A stretch of 64,000 nt of DNA from JAGDZR01 sp049115695 (GCA_049115695.1 JAGDZR010000012.1:248001-312000), one strand, 5' to 3'; shown: positions 44,185-54,044, counted from the first letter of the stretch. Notes: generated by a model from the sequence alone, not told the origin. Program-made: numbers and translations.

Positions 44185-45517
44185 ATTGATTTAATTCATT
44201 GAGGATTTGTTGATGGATGTCAAGTAGTTTATCGTACCTGTTCTTTTCATTGCTTTTCGCACGCCACAATTTCCATTTTTGTTTGAGATAGTTGGCGATG
44301 GTCAAATAATACAATGTTCCGCGTCCGCTGAGGTAGCATAGGATGAATGCGATTACACCCATCCACCAGGGCCCAACAATCCCGGCTATAGTAGCTACGA
44401 TCAAATACCAGAATAGAAAAACCAATGTTCCAATTGAGAATATGACGGTACCCTTGAACTGAGGAGCTATGCTTTGTTCGTTTGTTGGATCATTGAGGCG
44501 ATGACTGAAGTTTTTGTTGAAATAGCCCCGGGTTAAATAAAACGGAATAGAATTGATCAAATATCCTATCAAAAAGACAGGTGATAAAATGATCAACACC
44601 ATTAACAATACAGTTCTGGATACCTTTTTATTTAACACATCGTTATTCAAATTCAATTCACCTAGAAGATCAAAGTAGGTGGTGATTTTTTGTTTCAATC
44701 GATCGATGGTGTCAGGAGAGTGGGTGTTGAAATAATCAACTGCATTGATAATTTCCTGTTGCAATCCAAGCTTTCTTCTGTTCTGTTTTTTGGTAACACC
44801 AAAATCATTCCAGAGATTAAACTTATACACCTGATCTACATCGCTGATCATGGGTGCGAGTGCATAATTTTCGATATGGAGAATTTGATCACGTAGTTTA
44901 TCCTCCAGGATTGCTGTTTGTGCTTGAATTTGTGCTTTCTCATCAAGGTGGTCAACCTCTAATGTCTCTAAATCTATGGGTTTGCCAATATTGATAACAG
45001 CTCGACTCTGAAATTTATGCGGATTGGTATAGTTGAGGCCAATAGGAATAATATTGATCTGGTGATCTGGTCCAAGATTAGATTTTGCTCCGCGATAGAT
45101 CCTTATGGTTCCGGTTTTAAGCGGTCTCAGTCGTTTCTCAGTCACACTATTGCCTTCTGGGAAAATCATAATAGAACCGCCATGCTCCAGGCAAGTATAA
45201 CAGTCGCGAAACATTGCGTCGTTATCAACTTTTTCACCTTCATACATCTCAGGACGGTAAACAGGAATCATATTGAACTGTGAGGTAAGCAGCCATTTTA
45301 CAAATCCCTTGCCAAAGTATTCAGCAGCAGCGATGAAGTGAAACTTTGGAGACACTAGTGTTGCGATCATGAGTGGATCCAGCAGTGCACTTGGGTGATT
45401 GACAATGTAAATCGTACCTCCAGTTTTGGGGATGTTTTCTTTTCCTAATATCACTATCGATTTGAAGTAACCCTTAAGGGCGTATCGAATAATTCTCTTG
45501 AGGATTGAATAAAGCAT
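44135..45517 (-). CDS. PlsC-type acyltransferase with C-terminal membrane domain
   Basis: A 460-aa protein. Residues 20-215 form the acyltransferase domain with NHPSALLD (HX4D, catalytic His) and FPEGNS (acceptor motif). Residues 300-410 contain about three or four hydrophobic segments (TVLLMVLIILSPVFLIGYLI, then two later ones), so the enzyme is membrane-bound. It probably acylates glycerol 3-phosphate or lysophosphatidate at the inner membrane. The C-terminal region is an extension absent from small PlsC enzymes. Confidence 0.87.
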   Translation of the reverse strand: MLYSILKRIIRYALKGYFKSIVILGKENIPKTGGTIYIVNHPSALLDPLMIATLVSPKFHFIAAAEYFGKGFVKWLLTSQFNMIPVYRPEMYEGEKVDNDAMFRDCYTCLEHGGSIMIFPEGNSVTEKRLRPLKTGTIRIYRGAKSNLGPDHQINIIPIGLNYTNPHKFQSRAVINIGKPIDLETLEVDHLDEKAQIQAQTAILEDKLRDQILHIENYALAPMISDVDQVYKFNLWNDFGVTKKQNRRKLGLQQEIINAVDYFNTHSPDTIDRLKQKITTYFDLLGELNLNNDVLNKKVSRTVLLMVLIILSPVFLIGYLINSIPFYLTRGYFNKNFSHRLNDPTNEQSIAPQFKGTVIFSIGTLVFLFWYLIVATIAGIVGPWWMGVIAFILCYLSGRGTLYYLTIANYLKQKWKLWRAKSNEKNRYDKLLDIHQQILNELNQFKETYLNEVVNVQEQE

Positions 45518-45646
45518 AGTGGGTTAGTAAGTGAGCAAGTATAAAATAATTGAGATAAATCAAGACATGGTAAGGAGTAAGACTGGAACTATTCATAGAG
45601 GTAATGAATGAAACTGATGTTGAACATAAGTCAAAATGCAAAAAAA

Positions 45647-45676
45647 AATCCCTCTCACTGATGGGCGAGAGGGATT
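45647..45676 (-). terminator. Orphan terminator-like hairpin
   Basis: A perfect 10-bp stem (AATCCCTCTC / GAGAGGGATT) with a 10-base loop. Nine A residues on its left at 45640-45648 give a T run in minus-strand RNA. It lies upstream of the start of the minus-strand acyltransferase gene, not after a gene on that strand. Confidence 0.7.
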
Positions 45677-45855
45677 GGTTATGTGACTTTAGTCTTCCTT
45701 AGGGACTTTATGAAAACGAAGGTATGGGACCGGAAATCAACAAAACTGACAAATGATATCACAAACCTGCCAATCCTCTCTAAAATGACAATAAATCGCT
45801 TTTTTGGTATTTGACCGTTCATCAACAATTAAATTCTCCTCTCTAATATTCTCGA

Positions 45856-45863
45856 TACTTTTG
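45856..45863 (+). promoter_or_regulatory. -7 box upstream of M14 gene
   Basis: TACTTTTG matches TAnnTTTG, 33 bases before the start codon. The -33 position has no TTTG. Confidence 0.4.
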
Positions 45864-45896
45864 GGTCAATGTTTCAAATAAATCAACAAAATTAAA

Positions 45897-48392
45897 ATGA
45901 GATTATCCGCAATTGGATTTCTTCTATTGTCCGTAGTAGCTACGGCTCAGGTAAAATCACCTGCTGATTATTTAGGCTATGAATTGGGCGATCAGTTCAC
46001 TCGTCACTATCAAGTAGTAGACTACTATCAGCATTTAAATGAAAACTCTCCACTGGTTAATGTTCAGGAGTATGGAAGAACTTATGAGCAACGAGAATTG
46101 CTAATGGCTGTAGTGGCATCAGAAGAGAATATGTCTCGAATCGAAACCATTCGAACAGACAATTTGAAACGTTCAGGCATGTTGGATGGTAAACCAACAA
46201 CAAATGTTCCAATTGTATGGTTGAGCTATAATGTTCATGGAAATGAATCAAGTTCCACTGAAGCCTCAATGGCCACCATCTACCAGCTCATCACAGAGAA
46301 AAAAGCATGGTTGGATGAGGTGGTAGTGATCATTGACCCTTGCATCAATCCTGATGGGAGAGATCGCTATGTTAATTTTTACTGGCAATATGGGCATCAG
46401 CCATTCAATCCGAATCCACAATCCCTGGAGCATAACGAACCATGGCCGGGAGGACGCCAAAATCATTACCTGTTTGATTTGAACAGAGATTGGGCCTGGC
46501 AAACACAAATTGAATCCAGGTTGAGAATGAAGATCTACAATGAGTGGATGCCACAAATTCATGTTGACTTTCACGAGCAAGGTTACAACAGTCCATATTA
46601 TTTCGCTCCTGCAGCCGAACCATATCACGAACAGATCACAGATTGGCAAAGAGAGTTTCAGGATGTTATTGGGAGGAATAATGCGAAGTACTTTGACGAA
46701 AACAATTGGTTCTATTTCACTAAACAGCGGTTTGATCTATTGTATCCAAGCTATGGAGATAGCTATCCTATGTTCAACGGTGCAATTGGCATGACCTATG
46801 AACAGGGTGGTCATTCACGTGCTGGAGAAGGGGTGATTACCCAGGAGGGTGATACACTAACCCTACTAGACAGACTTACCCATCATATGACTACTGGCTT
46901 GTCAACGGTGGAAATGACTGTAGCACACTCAGAAAAGGTATTGAGCAATTTTGAAGAATTCTTCAAAACAGCTCCAGAAACCAAGTACAAGTCTTTCGTG
47001 CTTAAGACCAATGACCAGGACAAGCTAGCAGCACTTAGGTCATGGTTGGATATTAATAAAATTGAATACGGAAGTGCTACTGGTTCAAAATTGTCAGGCT
47101 ATAACTACAATACAAAAAGAACAGAAAGCTTCAGTATATCATCTACTGATCTTGTAATATCAACGAATCAGCCAAAGGGAGTATTTGCCAATGTGCTCTT
47201 TGAACCAGAGACTTTTGTGAAAGACTCACTTACATATGACATTACAGCATGGGCAGTTCCATATTTCTATGGGATTGATGCCTATGCGACCAAAACAGCA
47301 TTGTCGGTCAATAAAAAGGACGATACTCCGGCATTTGAAGCACAGGAAACTCCAGCGAATAGTTATGCATTTTTGTTCAAGTGGAACAACATGGAAGATG
47401 CACGGTTGTTAGCGGATTTGCTAAAATCAGGAGTAAAGGTCAGATTTACTGAGCGATCTTTTACGGCAAATAGTAAAGTCTATGATCCGGGTACATTGAT
47501 CGTTGCAAGACGTGATAATAGCTCATTTGGGGAGAATTTTGAGCAGAAGATAACGCATATCGCCAACCAGTCTAAACGCAAATTTGATGTTATTGAATCG
47601 GGATATATGGATAGAGGTCCAGATATTGGCTCATCGGATATTCGATATCTCAAACAACCAAAAGTGGCGATGTTGGCTGGAGAAGGAACTTCAGTTTTGG
47701 ATTATGGATCCGCATGGTATTATATGGAGCAAGAGCTTAAGTATCCTTTTAGTGCTTTAAATTCAGATGATCTTTCAAGGGCTGATTTGGACCAATTTGA
47801 TGTGCTCATTATGACAGAAGGTCGTTATAGTAATTTTAGAGATAGTCATCTAAGTAAAATCTCTGACTGGGTTAGAGCAGGAGGGAAACTAATATTAATT
47901 GGAGATGCAATTAGAAAATTTGCCGATTCGGATCATTCGGGAATTAGCAAGTTCAACGACAGTGATGAAAAGCGCTCGTTTGAAAAGGCCAATGAAAAAA
48001 CAAAGGAAGCTGAAAAGCGCACCCCTTATGCCAATCGTGATAGAGAATACGTCAAGAAAATTGTGCCTGGAGCCATTTTCAAGGTAGAAATGGAAAATAC
48101 ACACCCGCTAGCGTTTGGGTATGACAATGTTTATTTCTCGCTTAAGACTTCTTCGGATAGATACGGATTACTCGAAAGTAATAATGTGGGAGTGATTAAT
48201 TCCAAAAGCGACCATATAAGCGGCTTTGCCGGGGCTGAAGTAAAAGACAGGGTAGGTAATTCTTTAATATTTGGTGTTGAAAGCAAGGGCAGAGGTGATA
48301 TTGTATACATGGTCGATAATCCACTTTTTCGTGCATTTTGGTATGACGCCAAGCTTTTAATGGCCAACGCTATCTTCTTGGTAGGACAGTAG
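45897..48392 (+). CDS. M14-family zinc carboxypeptidase-like protein, exported
   Basis: An 831-aa protein with a signal peptide (ending TAQ, residue 18). The M14 catalytic domain has H114 and E117 in NVHGNESS (HXXE zinc ligands) and IHVDFHEQGYNS, which supplies the third ligand region; the general base Glu is likely in MTYEQGGH. Residues 360-830 form a large C-terminal part of unknown fold, including a ThuA/GAT-like stretch (VAMLAGEGTSVLDYGS, GGKLILIGDA). It should trim proteins or peptides in the periplasm or outside the cell. Monocistronic with its own terminator. Confidence 0.88.
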   Translation: MRLSAIGFLLLSVVATAQVKSPADYLGYELGDQFTRHYQVVDYYQHLNENSPLVNVQEYGRTYEQRELLMAVVASEENMSRIETIRTDNLKRSGMLDGKPTTNVPIVWLSYNVHGNESSSTEASMATIYQLITEKKAWLDEVVVIIDPCINPDGRDRYVNFYWQYGHQPFNPNPQSLEHNEPWPGGRQNHYLFDLNRDWAWQTQIESRLRMKIYNEWMPQIHVDFHEQGYNSPYYFAPAAEPYHEQITDWQREFQDVIGRNNAKYFDENNWFYFTKQRFDLLYPSYGDSYPMFNGAIGMTYEQGGHSRAGEGVITQEGDTLTLLDRLTHHMTTGLSTVEMTVAHSEKVLSNFEEFFKTAPETKYKSFVLKTNDQDKLAALRSWLDINKIEYGSATGSKLSGYNYNTKRTESFSISSTDLVISTNQPKGVFANVLFEPETFVKDSLTYDITAWAVPYFYGIDAYATKTALSVNKKDDTPAFEAQETPANSYAFLFKWNNMEDARLLADLLKSGVKVRFTERSFTANSKVYDPGTLIVARRDNSSFGENFEQKITHIANQSKRKFDVIESGYMDRGPDIGSSDIRYLKQPKVAMLAGEGTSVLDYGSAWYYMEQELKYPFSALNSDDLSRADLDQFDVLIMTEGRYSNFRDSHLSKISDWVRAGGKLILIGDAIRKFADSDHSGISKFNDSDEKRSFEKANEKTKEAEKRTPYANRDREYVKKIVPGAIFKVEMENTHPLAFGYDNVYFSLKTSSDRYGLLESNNVGVINSKSDHISGFAGAEVKDRVGNSLIFGVESKGRGDIVYMVDNPLFRAFWYDAKLLMANAIFLVGQ

Positions 48393-48413
48393 ATACGTAA
48401 TTAATAATTGATT

Positions 48414-48443
48414 AAGGGATGGTCCATCAGGCCATCCCTTTTT
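48414..48443 (+). terminator. Rho-independent terminator after M14 gene
   Basis: A 9-bp stem (AAGGGATGG / CCATCCCTT) with 9-base loop followed by five T residues, 21 bases after the stop codon and ten bases before the sulfotransferase start. Confidence 0.88.
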
Positions 48444-48453
48444 TATTTGCACT

Positions 48454-49227
48454 ATGGACAATTGGTGGAAACGAAACCTTACCAGCCCAATCATCAGATT
48501 TTGGGGTCAAAAAAAGGAAACAAAGCGTTTCCCCAAAGCTCCAATATTAATCGGCGGCTGTGCCCGAACGGGAACATCATTACTGCTGTCAATGCTTTCA
48601 GCTCATCCATACATTCATGCGTTTGCACATGAAGTTGATGCTTTCACAGCATGGAAAGACATTGAAGGGCGTACCATTCCATTGAGGCATGACAGGTTAT
48701 ATCGGGCGATGTTAAAGGATAAGGTGTCAGTTTCCGCCCGTAGGTGGTGCGAAAAGCGACCTGCCAATTGTCGCTTTGTTGATGAGATTTTGCGGTTTTA
48801 TGGCGCTGAAGCTAGGATAATTCTGCTGGTTAGAGACCCCAGGGCTGTTTGTACTTCTCATCACCCGGAAAATCCCTCAGCTTATTGGGTATCAATCGAT
48901 AGGTGGGTGAATGATACCACTGCAACGATATTTCATAACCAAAAAGAACAGGTGATGATTGTGAAATACGAGGACTTGGTGAATGATAGTGAAAAACAAT
49001 TAGAAGCTATTTGTCAATTTATCGAGGAGCCCTGTTCTCAGGAGATTTCCAGGTGGTTTGATAACGCAACTGTGAGGGAAAATAGAGCATGGTTTGGCAA
49101 TCTTCAACAAGTAAAGAAAAATTCTCTGACTAAGTGGAAGGAACCTGTGCATGCCGAAAGGATAAAGTCAATTCGGTCGGATGATCGGGTAAATCATCTG
49201 GCTATAAAACTTGGGTATTGGCAATGA
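48454..49227 (+). CDS. Sulfotransferase-family protein
   Basis: A 257-aa protein with the PAPS 5'-phosphosulfate loop GGCARTGTSLLLSML (residues 29-43) and the 3'-phosphate-binding region VRDPRAVCTS; KYEDLVND is another family block. It transfers sulfate from PAPS to an unknown acceptor. No signal peptide is evident. It has no companion genes for sulfate activation nearby. A start 46 bp earlier in a different frame is a shadow. Confidence 0.85.
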   Translation: MDNWWKRNLTSPIIRFWGQKKETKRFPKAPILIGGCARTGTSLLLSMLSAHPYIHAFAHEVDAFTAWKDIEGRTIPLRHDRLYRAMLKDKVSVSARRWCEKRPANCRFVDEILRFYGAEARIILLVRDPRAVCTSHHPENPSAYWVSIDRWVNDTTATIFHNQKEQVMIVKYEDLVNDSEKQLEAICQFIEEPCSQEISRWFDNATVRENRAWFGNLQQVKKNSLTKWKEPVHAERIKSIRSDDRVNHLAIKLGYWQ

Positions 49228-49236
49228 GACAAAAAA

Positions 49237-49257
49237 AACGCCTCACTAGGAGGCGTT
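49237..49257 (-). terminator. Rho-independent terminator between convergent genes
   Basis: An 8-bp stem (AACGCCTC / GAGGCGTT) with a 5-base loop. The A run at 49231-49238 gives eight T residues on the minus strand, so it mainly ends the zinc-ribbon/Nif3 transcript, five bases from its stop. Confidence 0.87.
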
Positions 49258-49261
49258 AGCA

Positions 49262-50053
49262 TTATTTCTTTGCTTTTGTCGTCTTCGTTGTGCGCTTGGT
49301 TCTTCGTTTCGGCTTAACCTCCTCTTCGATTACTTCTACGACACCCGAAAGTATTCTTCCGCAATGCTCACAAACGATGATCTTTTTCTTTTCTCTTATT
49401 TCAGCTTGCTTCTGTGGAGGAACAATGTTAAAACATCCACCACATGCACCACGCTGAACATGTACAACAGAAAGGCCATTGCGCATATTGGTTCTCAATC
49501 TCTCGTATGAGTTGCGTAATCTTTCTTCGACATTCTTAGCTGCATTGTCACGAGACTTCAAGAGTTTCTTCTCATCAGCCTCACTCTCTTGCGTAATCAC
49601 ATCTAGCTCTTCCTTCTTACTATCCAAATCTTTTTGACGCTCTTCGTGCTTTCCTACGGTCTCAGCGATTTGTTCCTTCTTTTCGTCGATCTTGACGTAT
49701 GCCTCCTTGATTCTTTTTTCAAGAATCTGTATTTCAAGACTTTGCAGCTCCATTTCTTTCGTAATTGCATCGTATTCACGATTATTACGAACATTCATCT
49801 GTTGCTCCTCGTACTTCTTGATCAGCTTCTCAGCGTCTTTGATTGCGTTTTTGTTGCCCTCTATAGACTGCTCCAATTCAGCCAATTCCCCGTTTTGTTT
49901 TTCAATACGAGTTTCGATTCCTGCAACCTCATCCTCAAGGTCCATAACCTCGTCCGGTAAGGCACCCCGAATTTTTAAAAGTTCGTGAAGTTGGGAATCT
50001 ATTGATTGAAGTTTCTCGAGCGATTCTAGCTTCTTGGCTACTGTATTTTCCAT
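49262..50053 (-). CDS. Coiled-coil protein with C4-type zinc ribbon (CT398-like)
   Basis: A 263-aa protein. Residues 10-180 form a long coiled coil rich in Glu, Lys and Leu; residues 200-240 form a C4 zinc ribbon with CGGC and CEHC; the tail is Lys/Arg/Thr-rich and basic. This layout is that of the CT398 family of bacterial proteins, linked in the literature to sigma-54 regulation or flagellar and secretion components in Chlamydia, role unclear here. It is cotranscribed with the Nif3-like gene 7 bp upstream. Confidence 0.88.
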   Translation of the reverse strand: MENTVAKKLESLEKLQSIDSQLHELLKIRGALPDEVMDLEDEVAGIETRIEKQNGELAELEQSIEGNKNAIKDAEKLIKKYEEQQMNVRNNREYDAITKEMELQSLEIQILEKRIKEAYVKIDEKKEQIAETVGKHEERQKDLDSKKEELDVITQESEADEKKLLKSRDNAAKNVEERLRNSYERLRTNMRNGLSVVHVQRGACGGCFNIVPPQKQAEIREKKKIIVCEHCGRILSGVVEVIEEEVKPKRRTKRTTKTTKAKK

Positions 50054-50060
50054 TCAGTAT

Positions 50061-51155
50061 TTATAGATAATTGATAGGATTCGTATTCACCTCCGATAAA
50101 CGGAGTGCAATATTAGCGAATTTTTCTCGTAAAAAATCATATATCAAGTCCTTAGTAAACACCTCACTTTCATAGTGCCCAATGTCAGTAATAATGATCT
50201 GCTCATCTGCCTCGAAAAACTCGTGATGTTTGAAATCCCCTGTAATGAAAATGTCAGCACCTTTTGCTCTTGCTGTACTCAATAAAAAGCTACCCGATCC
50301 ACCACATACAGCCACACTTTTGATAGAAGGTTTACACAATTTGGTATGCTTGATGACATTAAGTCCCATGTCTTTTTTGAGCTTGTTTAAAAACAGTTCT
50401 GTGGACATTGGTTTTGGTAATTGGCCAATCATTCCTGCGCCTACCTCTTGATTGATATTCTTTAAATCCGTTAGGAAATAGGCTACTTCTTCATATGGGT
50501 GTGCGTTTTGAAGTCCGCTGATCACCTGACTGCTAAGATGATTTGGGAAGATGACCTCTATACGATCTTCGTTTACCTGTTCATCTTTGTGAACTACTCC
50601 TACAGCCGGATTGGCCTCATTTCCGGGCCTAAAGCTACCTGTCCCTTCTGTTGTAAAACTACAATGATCATATTTGCCGATTTCGCCTGCACCAGCCTCA
50701 AAAAGAGATTTTCGTACTTTCTCAGCATCCTTTTTGGGAACGAATGTTACCAGTTTGGTAAGGGTCGATTTCTTAGGGCTGAGAATTGAAACATGCTCTA
50801 ATCCTATCAGTTCAGTGATTTTGTGATTCACGCCTGAGTTCACATTATCCAGATTAGTATGAATCGCATAAATAGCAATGTCATGCTTGATGGCCTTGAT
50901 AATACATCGCTCAACCCAATGATTACCGGTTAGCGATTTGATTCCTTTGAATATGAGTGGGTGATGGGCAACAATCAAATTTGCTCCAGTAGAGATCGCC
51001 TCATCAATCACAGCTTCTGTAACGTCCAGTGTGATTGAGATACTTTCGATTTCCGTGTCCATGCTACCTACTAACAATCCACTGTTATCATAGGATTCCT
51101 GGTAGGCGATTGGTGCCCACTGTTGTAGTGTTTTGGCTATATCTTTGACCTTCAT
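50061..51155 (-). CDS. Nif3-like dinuclear metal center hexameric protein
   Basis: A 364-aa protein from the ATG at 51155; a longer frame start at 51200 overlaps lpxK and is rejected. The Nif3 domain is split around an inserted PII-like domain (residues about 130-230), the layout of the longer Nif3/YqfO type. Metal ligands are visible in VAHHPLIFKG and in the C-terminal GDFKHHEF and DIGHYESE. It is a widespread protein of uncertain role, suggested as a GTP cyclohydrolase I type 2-like or metal chaperone. It starts 8 bp from the divergent lpxK. Confidence 0.92.
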   Translation of the reverse strand: MKVKDIAKTLQQWAPIAYQESYDNSGLLVGSMDTEIESISITLDVTEAVIDEAISTGANLIVAHHPLIFKGIKSLTGNHWVERCIIKAIKHDIAIYAIHTNLDNVNSGVNHKITELIGLEHVSILSPKKSTLTKLVTFVPKKDAEKVRKSLFEAGAGEIGKYDHCSFTTEGTGSFRPGNEANPAVGVVHKDEQVNEDRIEVIFPNHLSSQVISGLQNAHPYEEVAYFLTDLKNINQEVGAGMIGQLPKPMSTELFLNKLKKDMGLNVIKHTKLCKPSIKSVAVCGGSGSFLLSTARAKGADIFITGDFKHHEFFEADEQIIITDIGHYESEVFTKDLIYDFLREKFANIALRLSEVNTNPINYL

Positions 51156-51163
51156 TTTGCGAT

Positions 51164-52195
51164 ATGACTTGGTGGCAAATCTTACTCTTTCCTTTTGCAA
51201 TAATATATGATCTGATCACAAGGTTCAGAAATCACCTGTTCGATATTGGCAGCAACCCTTCATTCGAGTTTGAGGCGAATGTAATTTGTGTTGGTAATCT
51301 GGCAGTAGGAGGTACAGGCAAAACGCCGATGGTCATGTATCTAATGGATCATTTCATCTCTCAAAATATGCAAATAGCCACATTAAGCCGAGGCTATGGC
51401 AGAAAGACAGCAGGGTTTATTGAGGTTGGCGAAAAAGACACACCCAGAGCCGTTGGGGATGAACCGTTGATGCTATTCAATCATTACAATCATTCGAATG
51501 TCTCCGTCAATGTTGGGGAAAACAGGGCAATGAGTATTCCGGAAATCCTTTGGGAACATCCGAAGAATGATGTGATCATTTTAGATGATGGGTACCAGCA
51601 TAGAACGGTTATTCCGACCTTCTCCGTGTTGTTGACAACTTTTGAAAAGCCATTTTATTCGGATTATGTTTTACCATCTGGTACTTTGAGAGAATGTCGA
51701 AAGAATGCAAATCGTGCGAATGCCATTGTAGTGACAAAGTGCCCTCCCCATGCTGAGGAAGCAATACCGGACATGCGTGCAGAGCTATCAAAGTGGACAG
51801 ATGCACCAGTTTTCTTTACCGAGATTCATTATGGAGCGCTCGTTCCCTTATTCAAGGAATCGAAAGATCCTATTACAAAAGTACTATTGGTAACGGCTAT
51901 TGCCAATGATAAAAGTTTAATCGAATTTCTGTCTTCGAGATATGAAGTGGTTGGCCATTTGCGTTATAGAGATCATCATGACTATAAAAAGAAGGACATT
52001 AGTAAAATGTGTGAATGCCTTAATCAAGGAGAAATTACACTAATCACAACAGAAAAAGATGCTGTTAAACTTTCGCGATTTGATGAGTTGCGTCATTTTT
52101 CGGCTTTTTATATGCCGATTAGCATGAAATTTATTGAGGGCGAACACGATTTTTTATCCCTCATTGACGAAAGTCTAAAAGAGTATCAACGTTGA
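51164..52195 (+). CDS. lpxK: Tetraacyldisaccharide 4'-kinase
   Basis: A 343-aa inner-membrane enzyme that phosphorylates the 4' position of the lipid A disaccharide. The N-terminal membrane helix (WWQILLFPFAIIYDLI) is followed by the P-loop VGNLAVGGTGKTP and by LSRGYGRK and LDDGYQHR, all LpxK signatures. Length is normal for the family. Its stop overlaps the putative TTG start of the porin gene. Confidence 0.96.
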   Translation: MTWWQILLFPFAIIYDLITRFRNHLFDIGSNPSFEFEANVICVGNLAVGGTGKTPMVMYLMDHFISQNMQIATLSRGYGRKTAGFIEVGEKDTPRAVGDEPLMLFNHYNHSNVSVNVGENRAMSIPEILWEHPKNDVIILDDGYQHRTVIPTFSVLLTTFEKPFYSDYVLPSGTLRECRKNANRANAIVVTKCPPHAEEAIPDMRAELSKWTDAPVFFTEIHYGALVPLFKESKDPITKVLLVTAIANDKSLIEFLSSRYEVVGHLRYRDHHDYKKKDISKMCECLNQGEITLITTEKDAVKLSRFDELRHFSAFYMPISMKFIEGEHDFLSLIDESLKEYQR

Positions 52196-54042
52196 TCAAC
52201 AGATCATTACTTTTGCGGGTCGTGAACAAGGGAGCAATCTTCATATTGATTTTTTTATGCGCTAGTGCGCTAGTTGAGGCCCAAATATTGGACGACTCTA
52301 GCTCACAGGTCTATGGTCCCAGTACCATGGAGATCATCTACCTGGGAGACTTAAAGGACAATTCAGGTAAAACACATGGTGTTGATACTGCTGTGTCGGG
52401 TTTGGAGCGTTTTTCAGAAGTTCAGCAAAACAGTAACATGTACCAAAACCTGGGGAATCTAGGTACTGCCCTGTTCCCGGTCTTTTATGATGACGAACCA
52501 ATCATAGGTGCTAAATCCGGCTTTTTATCTTACGATCCTTACTTTATTGCAAATAGCAAATTCAAATACTATGACACCCGATCTCCATTTATGGACGTTG
52601 GTGTAGTATTTGGAGGAAATGGGCGTGGACTTGCCAGTGTAAGCTTTTCTCAAAATGTGAATCCGAATTGGAACTTTGGAGTGGATTTTAAAAGGTTGGC
52701 ATCTGATAAGCAAATTGGTGCGCAACAAACAGAAGGCGATCGTAATGCGATAGGGACTTTGATGGATGCCTATACTTACTATCAACATCCTGAAAAACCG
52801 TATCAGCTGCAATTTCATATTCTCAATTTGAAGCACAATGTGGATGAGACAGGAGGAGTTGAAGATGAAACTGAGGAGTTTAAATATCAGGATTCTCAGA
52901 TTGCGTTGCAAGATGCATTTGTGGAAGAGAGTAGGACCAATATTCACTTGTTTCACGATTATGGATTATTGGAGAATTTGCAGGTTTATCATCAGTTTGA
53001 CCGATATCAACAGACTTACGCATTCAAGGATTTTAAGGAACCGGATTTTTATAACCGCTATCTGATCGCTGATGATAGTACGTATGAACAGTCGATTTTT
53101 ACCGAACTGACTAACGAGGCGGGGATAAAAGGATCCATCTCATCGATTTTTTATCGATTCTATTTTAAAAATAGAGTGGTCAATCAGGAGTTTCTGTATT
53201 TGGGAAAGCAGGACAGGGTAATCGAGAATTACCTGGGTGCTGTTACAAGATTTGATTGGAAGGAACTTTTCAGTGTGAATGCGAAAGCGGAAGTGCTGCA
53301 AAGTGGTGAATACTTATTGGATGGAAACTTGACCAGTGAGTGGCTGAATGTTCGCTATCGCAGCAGTCATTACAAACAGTCAAATCTTGTATTGAACTAT
53401 TTCGGCAATCATGGCGAGTGGTACAACGATTTCAAAAATGGATTTTCAAATGATCTAACAGGGTCATTGAATGTGAATTGGCTAGGGCAACAATTCAAAC
53501 CATCGGTTCGACTAAGTACGAAAACCAACTACGTTTATTTTGATCAGGAAGCTATTCCGGTACAGATCGACGGCTCAGCATTGATTGCTCAGATGGGAGG
53601 AATGGCTAATTTCTTTATTCCTACGAGTCGTGAAAAAATGTATGGATTTAAATTAAATAATGAAGTTTATTATTCAGCAGTTTCGGGAACAAGCGCACTT
53701 CGACTTCCCAGTTGGTTTACAAATGTACGAGTGTCCTGGATAGGCTCATGGTTTAATGAAACGGTACCCGTTGATGTTGGAGCTAGTATGCACTGGAGAT
53801 CCAGCTATCTGGCCAATACTTATCATCCTGCGCTGGCTCAGTTTTATTTGCAAGACGAGTTTGATGTTGCGTATTACCCCGTTGTTGATGTGTTTGCCAA
53901 TTTCAAAATCGAAACATTATGGCTCTTCGTAAAACTCACACACGCCAATATGCCGGGAGAGGGTGGATACTATGTGACACCTGGTTATCCTGGGCAACAA
54001 CGCTCTATTGATTTTGGTATTCGTTGGTTGTTTTTTGATTGA
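52192..54042 (+). CDS. Putative outer-membrane porin (Porin_10 type)
   Basis: A 616-aa protein with an N-terminal signal sequence (GAIFILIFLCASALVEAQ). No ATG gives this signal: the start is either TTG at 52192, overlapping the lpxK stop (TTGA), or GTG at 52225 (VNKGAIF). Alternating aromatic and polar residues and many WNFGVDFKR, YRSSHYKQ-type strands indicate a beta-barrel of the Bacteroidota putative porin family. Transported solute unknown. Linked to lpxK and miaE by overlaps on both sides. Confidence 0.8.
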   Translation: MINRSLLLRVVNKGAIFILIFLCASALVEAQILDDSSSQVYGPSTMEIIYLGDLKDNSGKTHGVDTAVSGLERFSEVQQNSNMYQNLGNLGTALFPVFYDDEPIIGAKSGFLSYDPYFIANSKFKYYDTRSPFMDVGVVFGGNGRGLASVSFSQNVNPNWNFGVDFKRLASDKQIGAQQTEGDRNAIGTLMDAYTYYQHPEKPYQLQFHILNLKHNVDETGGVEDETEEFKYQDSQIALQDAFVEESRTNIHLFHDYGLLENLQVYHQFDRYQQTYAFKDFKEPDFYNRYLIADDSTYEQSIFTELTNEAGIKGSISSIFYRFYFKNRVVNQEFLYLGKQDRVIENYLGAVTRFDWKELFSVNAKAEVLQSGEYLLDGNLTSEWLNVRYRSSHYKQSNLVLNYFGNHGEWYNDFKNGFSNDLTGSLNVNWLGQQFKPSVRLSTKTNYVYFDQEAIPVQIDGSALIAQMGGMANFFIPTSREKMYGFKLNNEVYYSAVSGTSALRLPSWFTNVRVSWIGSWFNETVPVDVGASMHWRSSYLANTYHPALAQFYLQDEFDVAYYPVVDVFANFKIETLWLFVKLTHANMPGEGGYYVTPGYPGQQRSIDFGIRWLFFD

Positions 54043-54044
54043 CA

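Larger units (their letters stand above)
45518..45896. other. Gene-free 379-bp region
   Basis: No ORF or tRNA that I can support. It contains a strong hairpin with minus-strand T run (45647-45676) although no minus-strand gene ends there, and a -7 box for the M14 gene. A minus-strand small RNA ending at the hairpin is possible. Confidence 0.45.
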
